Below are positions 18,990 through 28,497 of a DNA stretch of 39,290 bases, piece by piece. Each line of letters begins with the position of its first letter. The stretch's first letter is position 1. Under the pieces are notes generated by a model that made no database searches, was not told the origin of the DNA, and worked only from the letters and a program-made list of their open reading frames with translations. A program made the position numbers and the translations under genes. The stretch comes from Saprospiraceae bacterium (GTDB lineage Bacteria > Bacteroidota > Bacteroidia > Chitinophagales > Saprospiraceae), in contig JAJTEZ010000002.1 of NCBI GenBank assembly GCA_021298335.1, forward strand, positions 1-39,290. Direction: 5' to 3'.

Positions 18990-21900
18990 ATGCGTAACTT
19001 GTTAATTCTTGTTTTTCTTGTTTCCTTTTTACAATTGCATGCGCAAAATCAGCAGTTGGTACAAAAGGCCTTTGACCATATTACCCAAAAATCGGGTGAA
19101 TGGCAGCTCCAAAAGGATGACTATTCAGATCTGATGCTGAGTTCAATGGCAACATCTGAAAAGGGAATCACGTATATTTACCTGAATCAGGCTTATCAGG
19201 GCATACCGGTCAGAAATGCCATGGGTACAATTGTGATTGACGCCAAAGGAAAGGTAGTCTCCGACGCGCACAATCTCATTTCCGGAATTGCACGGAAGCT
19301 AAATACATTGACGCCGGCTGTTCTTCCCGAAAAGGCCATTCTTGAGGCAGGGAATTACCTGGGAGCAAGTTTTCGTGGACAGCCCGTAGCCAAGGGCCGA
19401 AGTGAAAAAGGTCAGCTTTTATTTTCCTTCCCTGAATTGACAAAATCTGACATTCAGGCGGCACTGAAACTGGAACAGACCGGAAACTCACTGACTTTGG
19501 TTTGGAATCTCCAGCTGGATATGAATGGTAGCTCCGATTACTGGGACATCAATATCGATGCAGTCACAGGTGAGTATATATCTAAACACAATTACACCAC
19601 CTATTGCACACATCACCACGGCGCATTTGACAAACATGAGAAGTGCGAAATTGGAACATTCAGAAGAATCAACAGACAGGCTACCCCTGTAAGCAAGGTG
19701 CTACAAAGCCAGCAATCTGCCGCGGCTACCTACAATGTCTATGCAACTCCTGTGGAAAGCCCGAACCATGGAGGAAGATCAATTGTCAATGACAATGCCT
19801 ATCCTGCGGCTTCTCCTTTCGGTTGGCATGATACAGATGGTGTACAGGGTCCGGAGTATACAATTACCCGGGGAAATAATGTTCATGCCTATCAGGATAA
19901 AAATGACGATGACAATCCCGATGGTACAGATACAAACGGGGGTGACAATCTGCAGTTTGACTTTCCTATGGACCTCACACAAGATCCAAGGCAAAGCGCA
20001 GATGCAGCTGTTACAAATCTGTTTTATATGGTAAACATAATCCATGACGTTTCATCTCAATTGGGTTTTACGGAAGAGTTTGGAAATTTTCAGCAAAAGA
20101 ATTATTCTGGAAAAGCAGACGGTGGTGATTACGTACTTGCTCAGGCATTTGACGGAATTTCTTTGCATGAGTCAGGTCAGACTAATCCTTCAAAAATCAA
20201 CAACGCAAACTTTTCCACTCCTTCCGATGGATTCAATGGCAGGATGCAGATGTTTTTCTGGACGAATGAAGGAGGTTCAGTTTCTATTGATGCCCCTGAA
20301 AGCATCAAGGGATTCATTCCTGAATATGGTAGCGCACAATTTGGTCTACCAATACCTGCAGGCGATGAACCTGCAATTTCCGGAGAAGTAGCGGTAATGA
20401 AAGACAACAGCCCAACACCCACTGCCGGATGTGGCACCATTGTTAACGCAGCGGATGTGAAAGGAAAAATTGCGCTGGTAGAAAGGGGTCTGTGTGAATT
20501 TGGAAAAAAGGTCCTCAACGCACAAAAAGCCGGAGCTATTGCAGCGCTGGTCTGCAATATTGCAGGCGTCAATGGCGGAAATGGGGAAGAGCTTCTGGGA
20601 ATGGCTGCCGGTACAAGCGGAGGATCGGTGACGATTCCTTCTGTATTTCTGAAAAAATCTGATTGTGATAAAATCAGAACAATTCTGGATGCTGGCGGAA
20701 GTGTTACAATGACCTTTAAAGAACGGGAAAGACAAGGAGCAGCCTATCTGGACGGGGCTTTGGACAATGGCATCATTGCCCATGAATTCGGTCATGGCAT
20801 TTCTACCCGCCTGACTGGTGGTAGAAATAATTCTTCCTGTCTCAATAATGACGAACAAATGGGAGAAGGCTGGAGTGACTTCTTCTCACTGATCATGACA
20901 CATGAGCCGGGTGATTCAGGAAAAGACATCCGCGGTATAGGGACTTTTGCGGCTGCACAGCAAATTACTGGAGGTGGTATCAGACGATATCCTTACTCTA
21001 CAGATATGCAGATCAACCCACAAACCTTTGATGACATAAAGGGTACCACAGCGCCTCACCCGCTCGGAGAGGTATGGACAGATGCACTTTGGGATATGTA
21101 CTGGGCATTTGTGGATTTGTATGGATTTAATCCTGACTGGAAGAACACTTCTTCAGGAAATTACAAAGCGGCATTCCTGGTTATGGAAGGAATGAAATTA
21201 CAACCCTGCAATCCTGGATTTATTCAGGGCCGTGATGCCATTCTCAAGGCAGACGAAATCCATAACAACAATGCGCATAAATGTCTGATCTGGAATGTTT
21301 TTGCACGAAGAGGTCTTGGATATTTTGCTGATGGAGGGCTCTCTTCAGACCGCAATGACGGGAAGGAAAATTTTGAATCACTGCCAACCTGTATAGAAAA
21401 ACTGAAGATTGCCAAAACAGCTACAGCATCCATCAATGCAGGTGATGAGGTTTCAGTAAAACTCACCTGCATCAATCACATTCCGTCCAGACAAAGCAAT
21501 GTGGTGATTACAGACGAGTTACCTGCCGGCATGACATATGTTGAAGGGTCAGCCAGTATAAATCCGACTGTATCAGGTGGTACACTGATCTTCCAGGTTG
21601 GAGATATGGAGTATGAAAAGGAAATCATCATCACGTATAAAACCAGATCAAGCAAGGACAACAAGTCGGTTAGGCTGGAGTATGAAAACTTTGATAATGA
21701 TTTCGCCTGGGATATTGAAAAAACTGAAGGAACAGAAGACTGGCTTCCTACATCAGACCTGTTTAGAAGTCCGGAAACATCTTTTAATATCATCAACGTA
21801 GCAGCAGAATCGGATGCAGCATTAAAATCTATACCTTTTGTGATTGAAGGGAGTTATCCTGCGATGAGATTCTGGCACAGGTACAATACGCAAAACGGCA

Positions 21901-22598
21901 TCGACGGGGGCTTCGTTGAAGTAAGTGTCAATAATGGTCCGTATTTCCCTGTAAAATCAGAGCAATTCATCAGAAACGGATACAACGGACCATTATCTTA
22001 CTCAACGCTTGCAATTCCAGCCCTGGATGCTTTTTCGGGAAATTCAGGAGGTAAGTGGACTGGAGATTTTGAAGGTCCGTGGATAGATTCATATATCGAC
22101 CTAACCTCATATAAAGGTAAGGAAGTTGTATTTAGGTTCAGGTTTGGTAGTGACGCCACAATTGCTGCGGCGGGTGATTTAAAAGGATGGTATATAGACG
22201 ATTTTGAAATTCTTGATATTTACAAGTATACTGCGCAGGCATGTATCTCCGCAGATGGGGGACAAGGAGAAAAGGCATGTACTGAGGCAATTGCCACCCT
22301 GGTAAACAGCGAAGCTGTGTCCAGCATCGACAATGGGGCGGTGATGTTTGGTCAAGCAGACATTCATCCAAACCCGGCCGAGGATTATATGACCCTAACG
22401 GCGAGTGTTTCAGGTGTCAAAGATGTGAAGGTAGAATTTCTGAACAATCAGGGACAAGCAATTATGGTGACTACAATTCCTGTAGACCGTGAAACAATTT
22501 CCCGAACATTTTCGACTGCTGCCCTTCCTTCTGGTTTCTATCTAGTGCGAATCCAAAGTGGCAAAAATGTTACTACGAAAAAATTGATTATCAGATAG
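18990..22598 (+). CDS. secreted M36 (fungalysin-like) metallopeptidase with PA insert, DUF11-like region and T9SS C-terminal sorting domain
   Basis: Zn motif HEFGH at 20781-20795 with downstream GEGWSDFFSL; PA-like ADVKGKIALVERGLCEFGKKVLNAQKAGAIAALVCN; C-terminus IHPNPAEDYMTL...LPSGFYLVRIQSGKNVTTKKLIIR. Signal peptide MRNLLILVFLVSFLQLHAQ. Confidence 0.93.
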   Translation: MRNLLILVFLVSFLQLHAQNQQLVQKAFDHITQKSGEWQLQKDDYSDLMLSSMATSEKGITYIYLNQAYQGIPVRNAMGTIVIDAKGKVVSDAHNLISGIARKLNTLTPAVLPEKAILEAGNYLGASFRGQPVAKGRSEKGQLLFSFPELTKSDIQAALKLEQTGNSLTLVWNLQLDMNGSSDYWDINIDAVTGEYISKHNYTTYCTHHHGAFDKHEKCEIGTFRRINRQATPVSKVLQSQQSAAATYNVYATPVESPNHGGRSIVNDNAYPAASPFGWHDTDGVQGPEYTITRGNNVHAYQDKNDDDNPDGTDTNGGDNLQFDFPMDLTQDPRQSADAAVTNLFYMVNIIHDVSSQLGFTEEFGNFQQKNYSGKADGGDYVLAQAFDGISLHESGQTNPSKINNANFSTPSDGFNGRMQMFFWTNEGGSVSIDAPESIKGFIPEYGSAQFGLPIPAGDEPAISGEVAVMKDNSPTPTAGCGTIVNAADVKGKIALVERGLCEFGKKVLNAQKAGAIAALVCNIAGVNGGNGEELLGMAAGTSGGSVTIPSVFLKKSDCDKIRTILDAGGSVTMTFKERERQGAAYLDGALDNGIIAHEFGHGISTRLTGGRNNSSCLNNDEQMGEGWSDFFSLIMTHEPGDSGKDIRGIGTFAAAQQITGGGIRRYPYSTDMQINPQTFDDIKGTTAPHPLGEVWTDALWDMYWAFVDLYGFNPDWKNTSSGNYKAAFLVMEGMKLQPCNPGFIQGRDAILKADEIHNNNAHKCLIWNVFARRGLGYFADGGLSSDRNDGKENFESLPTCIEKLKIAKTATASINAGDEVSVKLTCINHIPSRQSNVVITDELPAGMTYVEGSASINPTVSGGTLIFQVGDMEYEKEIIITYKTRSSKDNKSVRLEYENFDNDFAWDIEKTEGTEDWLPTSDLFRSPETSFNIINVAAESDAALKSIPFVIEGSYPAMRFWHRYNTQNGIDGGFVEVSVNNGPYFPVKSEQFIRNGYNGPLSYSTLAIPALDAFSGNSGGKWTGDFEGPWIDSYIDLTSYKGKEVVFRFRFGSDATIAAAGDLKGWYIDDFEILDIYKYTAQACISADGGQGEKACTEAIATLVNSEAVSSIDNGAVMFGQADIHPNPAEDYMTLTASVSGVKDVKVEFLNNQGQAIMVTTIPVDRETISRTFSTAALPSGFYLVRIQSGKNVTTKKLIIR

Positions 22599-22616
22599 TT
22601 CTATACTTTTTGACCC

Positions 22617-22663
22617 TTTCTATAGATATGACATATCTTAAAGATATGTCATATCTATAGAAA
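22617..22663. repeat. 47-nt perfect nested palindrome; possible bidirectional terminator
   Basis: TTTCTATAGATATGACATATCTT-A-AAGATATGTCATATCTATAGAAA: 23-bp arms with one central nt, each arm containing the smaller palindrome GATATG-A/T-CATATC; between convergent genes. Confidence 0.85.
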
Positions 22664-22723
22664 AAAATGCAATTTCCACTAATTTGTCAAGACCCCTCTG
22701 AATATTTTTTACTTTTTTTCGAA

Positions 22724-24331
22724 CTAATACGTAGGATCGTACATCATATTTTTGATGTATTGTCGTATGTTTTTGGGCCTTTCCAGACGGGCAAGTCCGA
22801 CTTCATATAAATGCTCTGCCACAGCAACTGCAATTTCAAAGGAAATTGTGCGCAACGAAGTCATACGAGGATATAATGTCCCTGTCTCAAGATCTGAAGG
22901 ATGAATCTGGCGGGCCAGCTCAGCGGCTGCTATTAAAAACACACTATCTGGCAGACGGCTGGCTTCAACAGCCAAAGCTCCAAGCCCTACACCAGGGAAG
23001 ATATACACATTATTTGCCTGACCAGGAACAAATATTTGATCATGATAAGAAACCGGGGCAAATGGACTGCCACTTGCAAAGATCACCCTGCCTTCACTAT
23101 ACTCGTAAGCTTCCTCTGCCGTACATTCTGATTTTGACGTTGGGTTTGACAATGCGAAGATGACTGGTCTGTCATTTTGTGATGACATAAGACTAATGAT
23201 CTCTCTGGTGAAGGCACCCTTAGCACCTGAAGCTCCAATCAAAATTGTAGGTTTGAGCTCTCTGATTGCCTCAGCAAAGGACATTGACGGCTCTTTTCTG
23301 ACGTAACGCTCATTATGTGGCATAATGCTTTCGCTTCCGTCTACAAGTAAGCCATTGATATCTACAAAACTCAATCTTGACAGTGCATCCGTCTCAGACA
23401 ATCCTTCCAGCACCAATTCTTTCAGCATGAGGTCTGCAATTCCTGTAGCCGCGGAGCCAGCACCTAAAAACATAATTCGCTGGTCTTTCAATTGACTTTC
23501 CGTGATGCGCAATGAAGTAAAAACACCAGCAAGAGCCACAGCAGCAGTACCTTGAATGTCGTCGTTAAAACATAGAACCTCATTTTGGTAACGTTGTAAA
23601 AGTTTGTACGCATTGTGTGTCACAAAGTCTTCAAACTGAATGAGTGCCCTGGGATATTTCGCCTGCACTGCACGTATAAACTCATCCACAATTTCATCAT
23701 ATTCCTGCCCTTTCAGCCGCTTGTGGGGATACCCCAGATACATCATGTCGTGCAGTAAACTTTCATTATCTGTACCCATGTCCAGCATCACCGGCAAACA
23801 ATATTCAGGACGGATACCTCCTCCAGCAGTATACAAAGACAACTTTCCAATGGGAATTCCCATGCCGTTACAACCAAGATCACCCAAACCCAAAATGCGC
23901 GAACCATCTGTCACCACAATGACTCTGACATCTTTTTCCGGCCAGTTGCCCAACAACTCGGGAATATCACCCTTGTCCTCAGGAGTGATATAAAAACCTT
24001 TATCAATGCGGTAAATATGAGAAAATTGCTGACAGACCTCTCCTACAGTGGGTGTGTAAATGATTGGGAGAATTTCCGGAAGATAATCAATGACAGTACG
24101 ATAAAATAATCTCTCATTTCTGTCCTGCAAGGCTGAGAGAAATATATATTTTTCAATATTTGATTCTTTTCTCCGAATATTCTCAATAACCCTGATCTTC
24201 TGAATCTCCTGTGAGGATATAGCATAGGGCAACAACCCCCTCAAACCATACATCTTCTTCTCCTCAGCATTGAAGGCTGTAGACTTGCTGATTCGCTTGT
24301 CCTTCAGAACATCTATGCCCCTCTTTTCCAT
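22724..24331 (-). CDS. NAD(P)-dependent malic enzyme (malate dehydrogenase, oxaloacetate-decarboxylating)
   Basis: PIIYTPTVGEVCQQFSHIYR; VVTDGSRILGLGDLGCNGMGIPIGKLSLYTAGGGI; CFNDDIQGTAAVALAGV; FLGAGSAATGIADLM; IFALSNPTSKSECTAEEAY. Confidence 0.96.
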   Translation of the reverse strand: MEKRGIDVLKDKRISKSTAFNAEEKKMYGLRGLLPYAISSQEIQKIRVIENIRRKESNIEKYIFLSALQDRNERLFYRTVIDYLPEILPIIYTPTVGEVCQQFSHIYRIDKGFYITPEDKGDIPELLGNWPEKDVRVIVVTDGSRILGLGDLGCNGMGIPIGKLSLYTAGGGIRPEYCLPVMLDMGTDNESLLHDMMYLGYPHKRLKGQEYDEIVDEFIRAVQAKYPRALIQFEDFVTHNAYKLLQRYQNEVLCFNDDIQGTAAVALAGVFTSLRITESQLKDQRIMFLGAGSAATGIADLMLKELVLEGLSETDALSRLSFVDINGLLVDGSESIMPHNERYVRKEPSMSFAEAIRELKPTILIGASGAKGAFTREIISLMSSQNDRPVIFALSNPTSKSECTAEEAYEYSEGRVIFASGSPFAPVSYHDQIFVPGQANNVYIFPGVGLGALAVEASRLPDSVFLIAAAELARQIHPSDLETGTLYPRMTSLRTISFEIAVAVAEHLYEVGLARLERPKNIRQYIKNMMYDPTY

Positions 24332-24435
24332 TGTGACTTTAAATTTAATACAAAGATTTGCCAAATAGCTGAAGAATTATAACAATGCAGCAACAAAAAA
24401 TGTTGGTATGCAAATTGTAAAACAAAACAACGCGG

Positions 24436-24466
24436 TTTGTGGTCAAATCATTTAACGTTACTTTTG
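24436..24466 (+). promoter_or_regulatory. Bacteroidota-type promoter of mnmG
   Basis: TTTG (24436-24439), 19 nt spacer, TACTTTTG (24459-24466, TAnnTTTG), ending 4 nt before the ATG at 24471. Confidence 0.65.
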
Positions 24467-24470
24467 CACT

Positions 24471-26265
24471 ATGTTTTCAACTTATGATATAATCGTCGTC
24501 GGGGCAGGACATGCCGGATGTGAAGCAGCCGTAGGAGCAGCCAACATGGGCTCAAAAGTGTTACTTGTGACCATGAACATGGGTACAATAGCACAAATGT
24601 CCTGCAATCCCGCCATGGGGGGGGTCGCCAAAGGTCAGATTGTGCGCGAGGTGGATGCTCTGGGTGGCTATTCAGGAATCGTCACCGACGTGTCCATGGT
24701 GCAGTTCAGAATGCTCAACATGTCCAAAGGTCCCGCCATGTGGAGTCCAAGGGCACAAAATGACAGGATGTTGTTTGCAGCAAAGTGGAGGGAAATGCTG
24801 GAAATGCATCCTAACATTGATTTTTGGCAGGAAAGTGTGCCTGGCCTCATTGTGAAAAATGGAGTATGTAAAGGGGTTGTGACAAGTCTGGGGCTGGAAA
24901 TCAACGCCGGCGCAGTAGTCCTGACTAATGGGACTTTTCTGAATGGAATCATTCACATTGGGGAAAAACAATTTGGAGGTGGCCGGGCAGGTGAAAAAGC
25001 GGCCACCGGCATCACTGAACAATTGATACATCTTGGCTTTGAAGCCGGGAGGATGAAAACCGGAACTCCTCCACGCATTGATGGAAGATCGCTCGATTAT
25101 TCCAAAATGGAGATTCAGCCTGGAGATGAAAAAATTCAACGATTTTCATTCACAGACACACCGTTGCCACAACGTCAGTTACCCTGTCACATTGCTTACA
25201 CGAGCGAGGAGGTCCACGAAGCTCTAAAAGAAGGCTTCGACAGATCACCCATGTTTAACGGCCGGATTCAGGGATTAGGTCCCCGCTATTGTCCCTCTAT
25301 CGAAGACAAAATCAACCGCTTCGCCGACAAGGAAAGACACCAGTTGTTTGTCGAGCCAGAAGGCTGGAATACATGCGAAATTTACGTCAATGGCTTCTCT
25401 TCCTCATTGCCGGAAGATGTGCAATACAACGCCCTGAAAAAAGTGCCTGGATTTGAACAAATGAAAATGTTCAGGCCAGGTTATGCCATTGAATACGATT
25501 ACTTCCCGCCTGTTCAACTGCAAATGAATCTCGAAACAAAACTGGTAAAAAATCTCTTTTTTGCTGGTCAGATCAATGGGACAACAGGCTACGAGGAAGC
25601 CGCCTGCCAGGGACTGATGGCGGGAATCAACGCACACCTCGCCATCAACGAGCAGGATCCCTTTATCCTGAAAAGATCAGAAGCCTATATCGGAGTGTTG
25701 ATTGACGACCTTGTCAACAAAGGCACCAACGAACCTTATAGAATGTTTACTTCAAGAGCCGAATTCCGCATCTTACTGCGTCAGGATAATGCGGATGTCA
25801 GACTGACTCCACTGGCAGTCAGCTTGGGAATGAAAGGAATGGAGGAAAGAATGGAAGATGTAGAGAAAAAACTTCGTGAAATCGATGAAATAACAAGATT
25901 CTTTGAAGATACCAGCGCAGATCCTGCCCTTCTGAACTCCTTTCTTGACTCAATAGATTCTTCTCCGCTGCGACAGAAAGTGAAATTAAAAATGATCCTT
26001 ACTCGTCCTAACGTAGAAATCTCTGATTTGAAAAAACACATTCCCGATGTACAAGCATTTCTCTCATCCTACAGTGAAGAATCAGCCACAAGCGCTGAAA
26101 TCTTCATCAAATACGATGGCTATATCCGGAAGGAACAGGAGATGGCTGAGAAAATGGAGCGTCTGGAATCCGTCAGACTTTCTGACCATTTTGATTACGT
26201 AAATCTGACTTCACTGTCATTTGAAGACCGGGATCGCAATCCTTCTCGTGCATGTAGGACGATAA
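24471..26265 (+). pseudogene. mnmG: tRNA uridine-5-carboxymethylaminomethyl modification enzyme MnmG, C-terminal lesion
   Basis: MFSTYDIIVVGAGHAGCEAAVGAANMGSKVLLVTMNMGTIAQMSCNPAMGGVAKGQIVREVDALGG...FAGQINGTTGYEEAACQGLMAG. Reads to SLSFEDRDR (~26234), then the conserved end IAILLVHVGR* is in another frame (26233-26265), with about 20-25 aa of the conserved C-terminus missing. Confidence 0.9.
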
Positions 26266-26408
26266 TGAATCTCCTACCAACAGGATGGAAACAAAATTCA
26301 GCTTTTACAGTTTATCCTTTGTATCTGGTTAAATATATCGAAAAATCATTATATTTGCCCTTGATTTACCACATTGGCATCACTTACACAGGCATAACTT
26401 CACCTCAC

Positions 26409-27863
26409 ATGATACGTTCTTTAATTACAGCCTGCTTGATTTCCTTTATTTTCGCAGGTCAGGTTACTGCGCAGGCTAAGGCGAATCAGGAAGAAAAACT
26501 GAAAGCAATTAATAATTATGTACAGTTTACAAATGAAAGCACGCACGGACTACTCATCGTACACAGACTTTTAGAAAACTTTAATAAAAATATCAACAAA
26601 TACGTTGATTTACCGGATCAACAGATCAATTTTTATTCTAATAAAGACCTCCCGCAGGATATTTTTGAAGATTCAGAAAACTGGTTTTACGATACCTCAC
26701 CCAACGAATGGAATGTAATATGTAAGGCAGAATCTGGTGTTTTACCCGCTCCATTCCCAGACAAAATGAATGCGCTGGTGACAGAAATGAAACGCATTAC
26801 AGATGCTGTCAATCAGTTGCGTTTTACTCTTGAAGATCAGATCAAGACACTGGATTTGACAAAAAGAGAAAATCTAAGTCTTGTCTACGATAAACTGGAA
26901 GAAGGAGTATCCCTCTATAAAGAATTTTATGTAAAACAACTACTACTGGAAAAAGAAGTGGTGGCTTGTTATAAAGTCCTTGCTTATTCAACAGATGATC
27001 TGCAGTTTGTCCCGGTCCTGAACGCTATGAAAAATGTCTATGACTCGCAAAGAGCAGCATTGAATGCCCTCTACTATAAAGAGGACGATACGTTTAGCGA
27101 ACTGATAACATCGCAACAGAAAGACATGAATGCCCTGAATGAAATAAATCTCGCATCATTCAACAGCACACGCCTGATCAATAGCAGGGTACAGATGTAC
27201 TGGGGGAATATCAAGAGACAAGGACAGGCCGCAATCACATCCTGTAAGGCGTTTTATGAATCCGAAAATCTCCCAGAGGAATATAAGCTTTATGACAAGT
27301 ATTACTATTACTACAATATCGCAGTGATTGATAAGTTTAACCGCTATGGAAATGGGATCGTAGTCGAAATGAACAGAGTACTGGACTATCTTGACGTACC
27401 AGTCCTGAGGTATTTTGAAATGCCCCACTACTTTAAAGTAATTTATCCCAAACTTCTCGAAAAAGTGGATTATTTAAAAGCTTCAGACCCCATCATTTCA
27501 AAAATTCCACAGATTGTGAAAGGAAGAAATGTAGTCGTAGCCACCCGCACAATAAAAGTAGACAGCGCTCTTGTAAAATTCAATATGTACGATCATAAAG
27601 TCATCGACAAGGATATCGTTTCGCTGAGTTTTAACGGAGACTGGATCGTGGAAAAATTTGTGATTTCAGAAAAACCGTACTTGTTTACCATACGACTGAA
27701 CGAAAAGGGAAAAAACTTTCTCCTTCTTCACGCCGATGATATGGGACTCCAGCCACCTGCAACGATTGCATTATCCTACACGTACAGAAAAAAGAAGGAG
27801 GTGATTATCCTCAACTCAGATACTGTAAAGAGTGAAGTCATCGAAATCATAGTAGATCCGTAA
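26409..27863 (+). CDS. hypothetical secreted protein (about 484 aa)
   Basis: Independent start MIRSLITACLISFIFAGQVTAQAKANQEEKLK (signal peptide). The 1130-aa ORF in the track joins this to mnmG only because of the mnmG frame change. No family recognised. Confidence 0.75.
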   Translation: MIRSLITACLISFIFAGQVTAQAKANQEEKLKAINNYVQFTNESTHGLLIVHRLLENFNKNINKYVDLPDQQINFYSNKDLPQDIFEDSENWFYDTSPNEWNVICKAESGVLPAPFPDKMNALVTEMKRITDAVNQLRFTLEDQIKTLDLTKRENLSLVYDKLEEGVSLYKEFYVKQLLLEKEVVACYKVLAYSTDDLQFVPVLNAMKNVYDSQRAALNALYYKEDDTFSELITSQQKDMNALNEINLASFNSTRLINSRVQMYWGNIKRQGQAAITSCKAFYESENLPEEYKLYDKYYYYYNIAVIDKFNRYGNGIVVEMNRVLDYLDVPVLRYFEMPHYFKVIYPKLLEKVDYLKASDPIISKIPQIVKGRNVVVATRTIKVDSALVKFNMYDHKVIDKDIVSLSFNGDWIVEKFVISEKPYLFTIRLNEKGKNFLLLHADDMGLQPPATIALSYTYRKKKEVIILNSDTVKSEVIEIIVDP

Positions 27864-28494
27864 ACCAGTATCCGGATCGCCCAATCAGGATGATTCCAAA
27901 CAAAACCAATAATGACCCAGCCACTTTACCCAAAAGCACAAGATGTCTGAGGGTCAGTTTGTGTCGGATCCAGCCGGAAAGAATGACTTTCAGAGAGTCA
28001 GTTACAATGATTGTGCACATCACAGAAGAGAATAAGAAAACCAGTTCTGAAGATGCCAATTGTCTGACTCCTGCATAATGACTTGCGACTCCCGTCCAAA
28101 AAATAAATGTAAAAGGATTGATAAAATTGACAGCAAACCCTTTTATAAAATACCCCAGACTATGCTTTGAAGAAAATTCTGCTGTTTCCAGATCATGTGT
28201 ATGCTCCTGAAAGAAAGTAATCAGACCCGTACCCGCCAGAATGAGTCCACCAGTCAGCCCAAACCACCCTTTATATGTCTCATTTTGAATGAATTCATTG
28301 ACTTCTACTACAAAATACCAACTAGAAAGGACAACAATCACATCACTCACCCAGATCCCTGCCCCAACCCACATTCCTGCGCGGATTCCTTTTTGAACTC
28401 CCGTTTGTGTCAACGCCACAAAAATGGGACCCAATAAAACAGCCAGTGAAAGCCCCAATAAAATACCCTCCAGTACAAGAAACACGAGATTCAA
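27847..28494 (-). CDS. LysE family translocator
   Basis: GILLGLSLAVLLGPIFVALTQTGVQKGIRAGMWVGAGIWVSDVIVVL...GFAVNFINPFTFIFWTGVA; multiple hydrophobic segments. Confidence 0.9.
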   Translation of the reverse strand: MNLVFLVLEGILLGLSLAVLLGPIFVALTQTGVQKGIRAGMWVGAGIWVSDVIVVLSSWYFVVEVNEFIQNETYKGWFGLTGGLILAGTGLITFFQEHTHDLETAEFSSKHSLGYFIKGFAVNFINPFTFIFWTGVASHYAGVRQLASSELVFLFSSVMCTIIVTDSLKVILSGWIRHKLTLRHLVLLGKVAGSLLVLFGIILIGRSGYWFTDLL

Positions 28495-28497
28495 TAC

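Noticed and set aside
20177-20858. Antisense ORFs over the M36 protease (131 and 170 aa)
   Set aside because: Shadow ORFs of a confidently assigned gene with low-complexity translations.
24471-27863. Apparent 1130-aa fusion of MnmG with a novel C-terminal domain
   Set aside because: The join passes through intergenic sequence after a frame change; the true MnmG end (LLVHVGR*) is in another frame and the downstream part has its own start and signal peptide.
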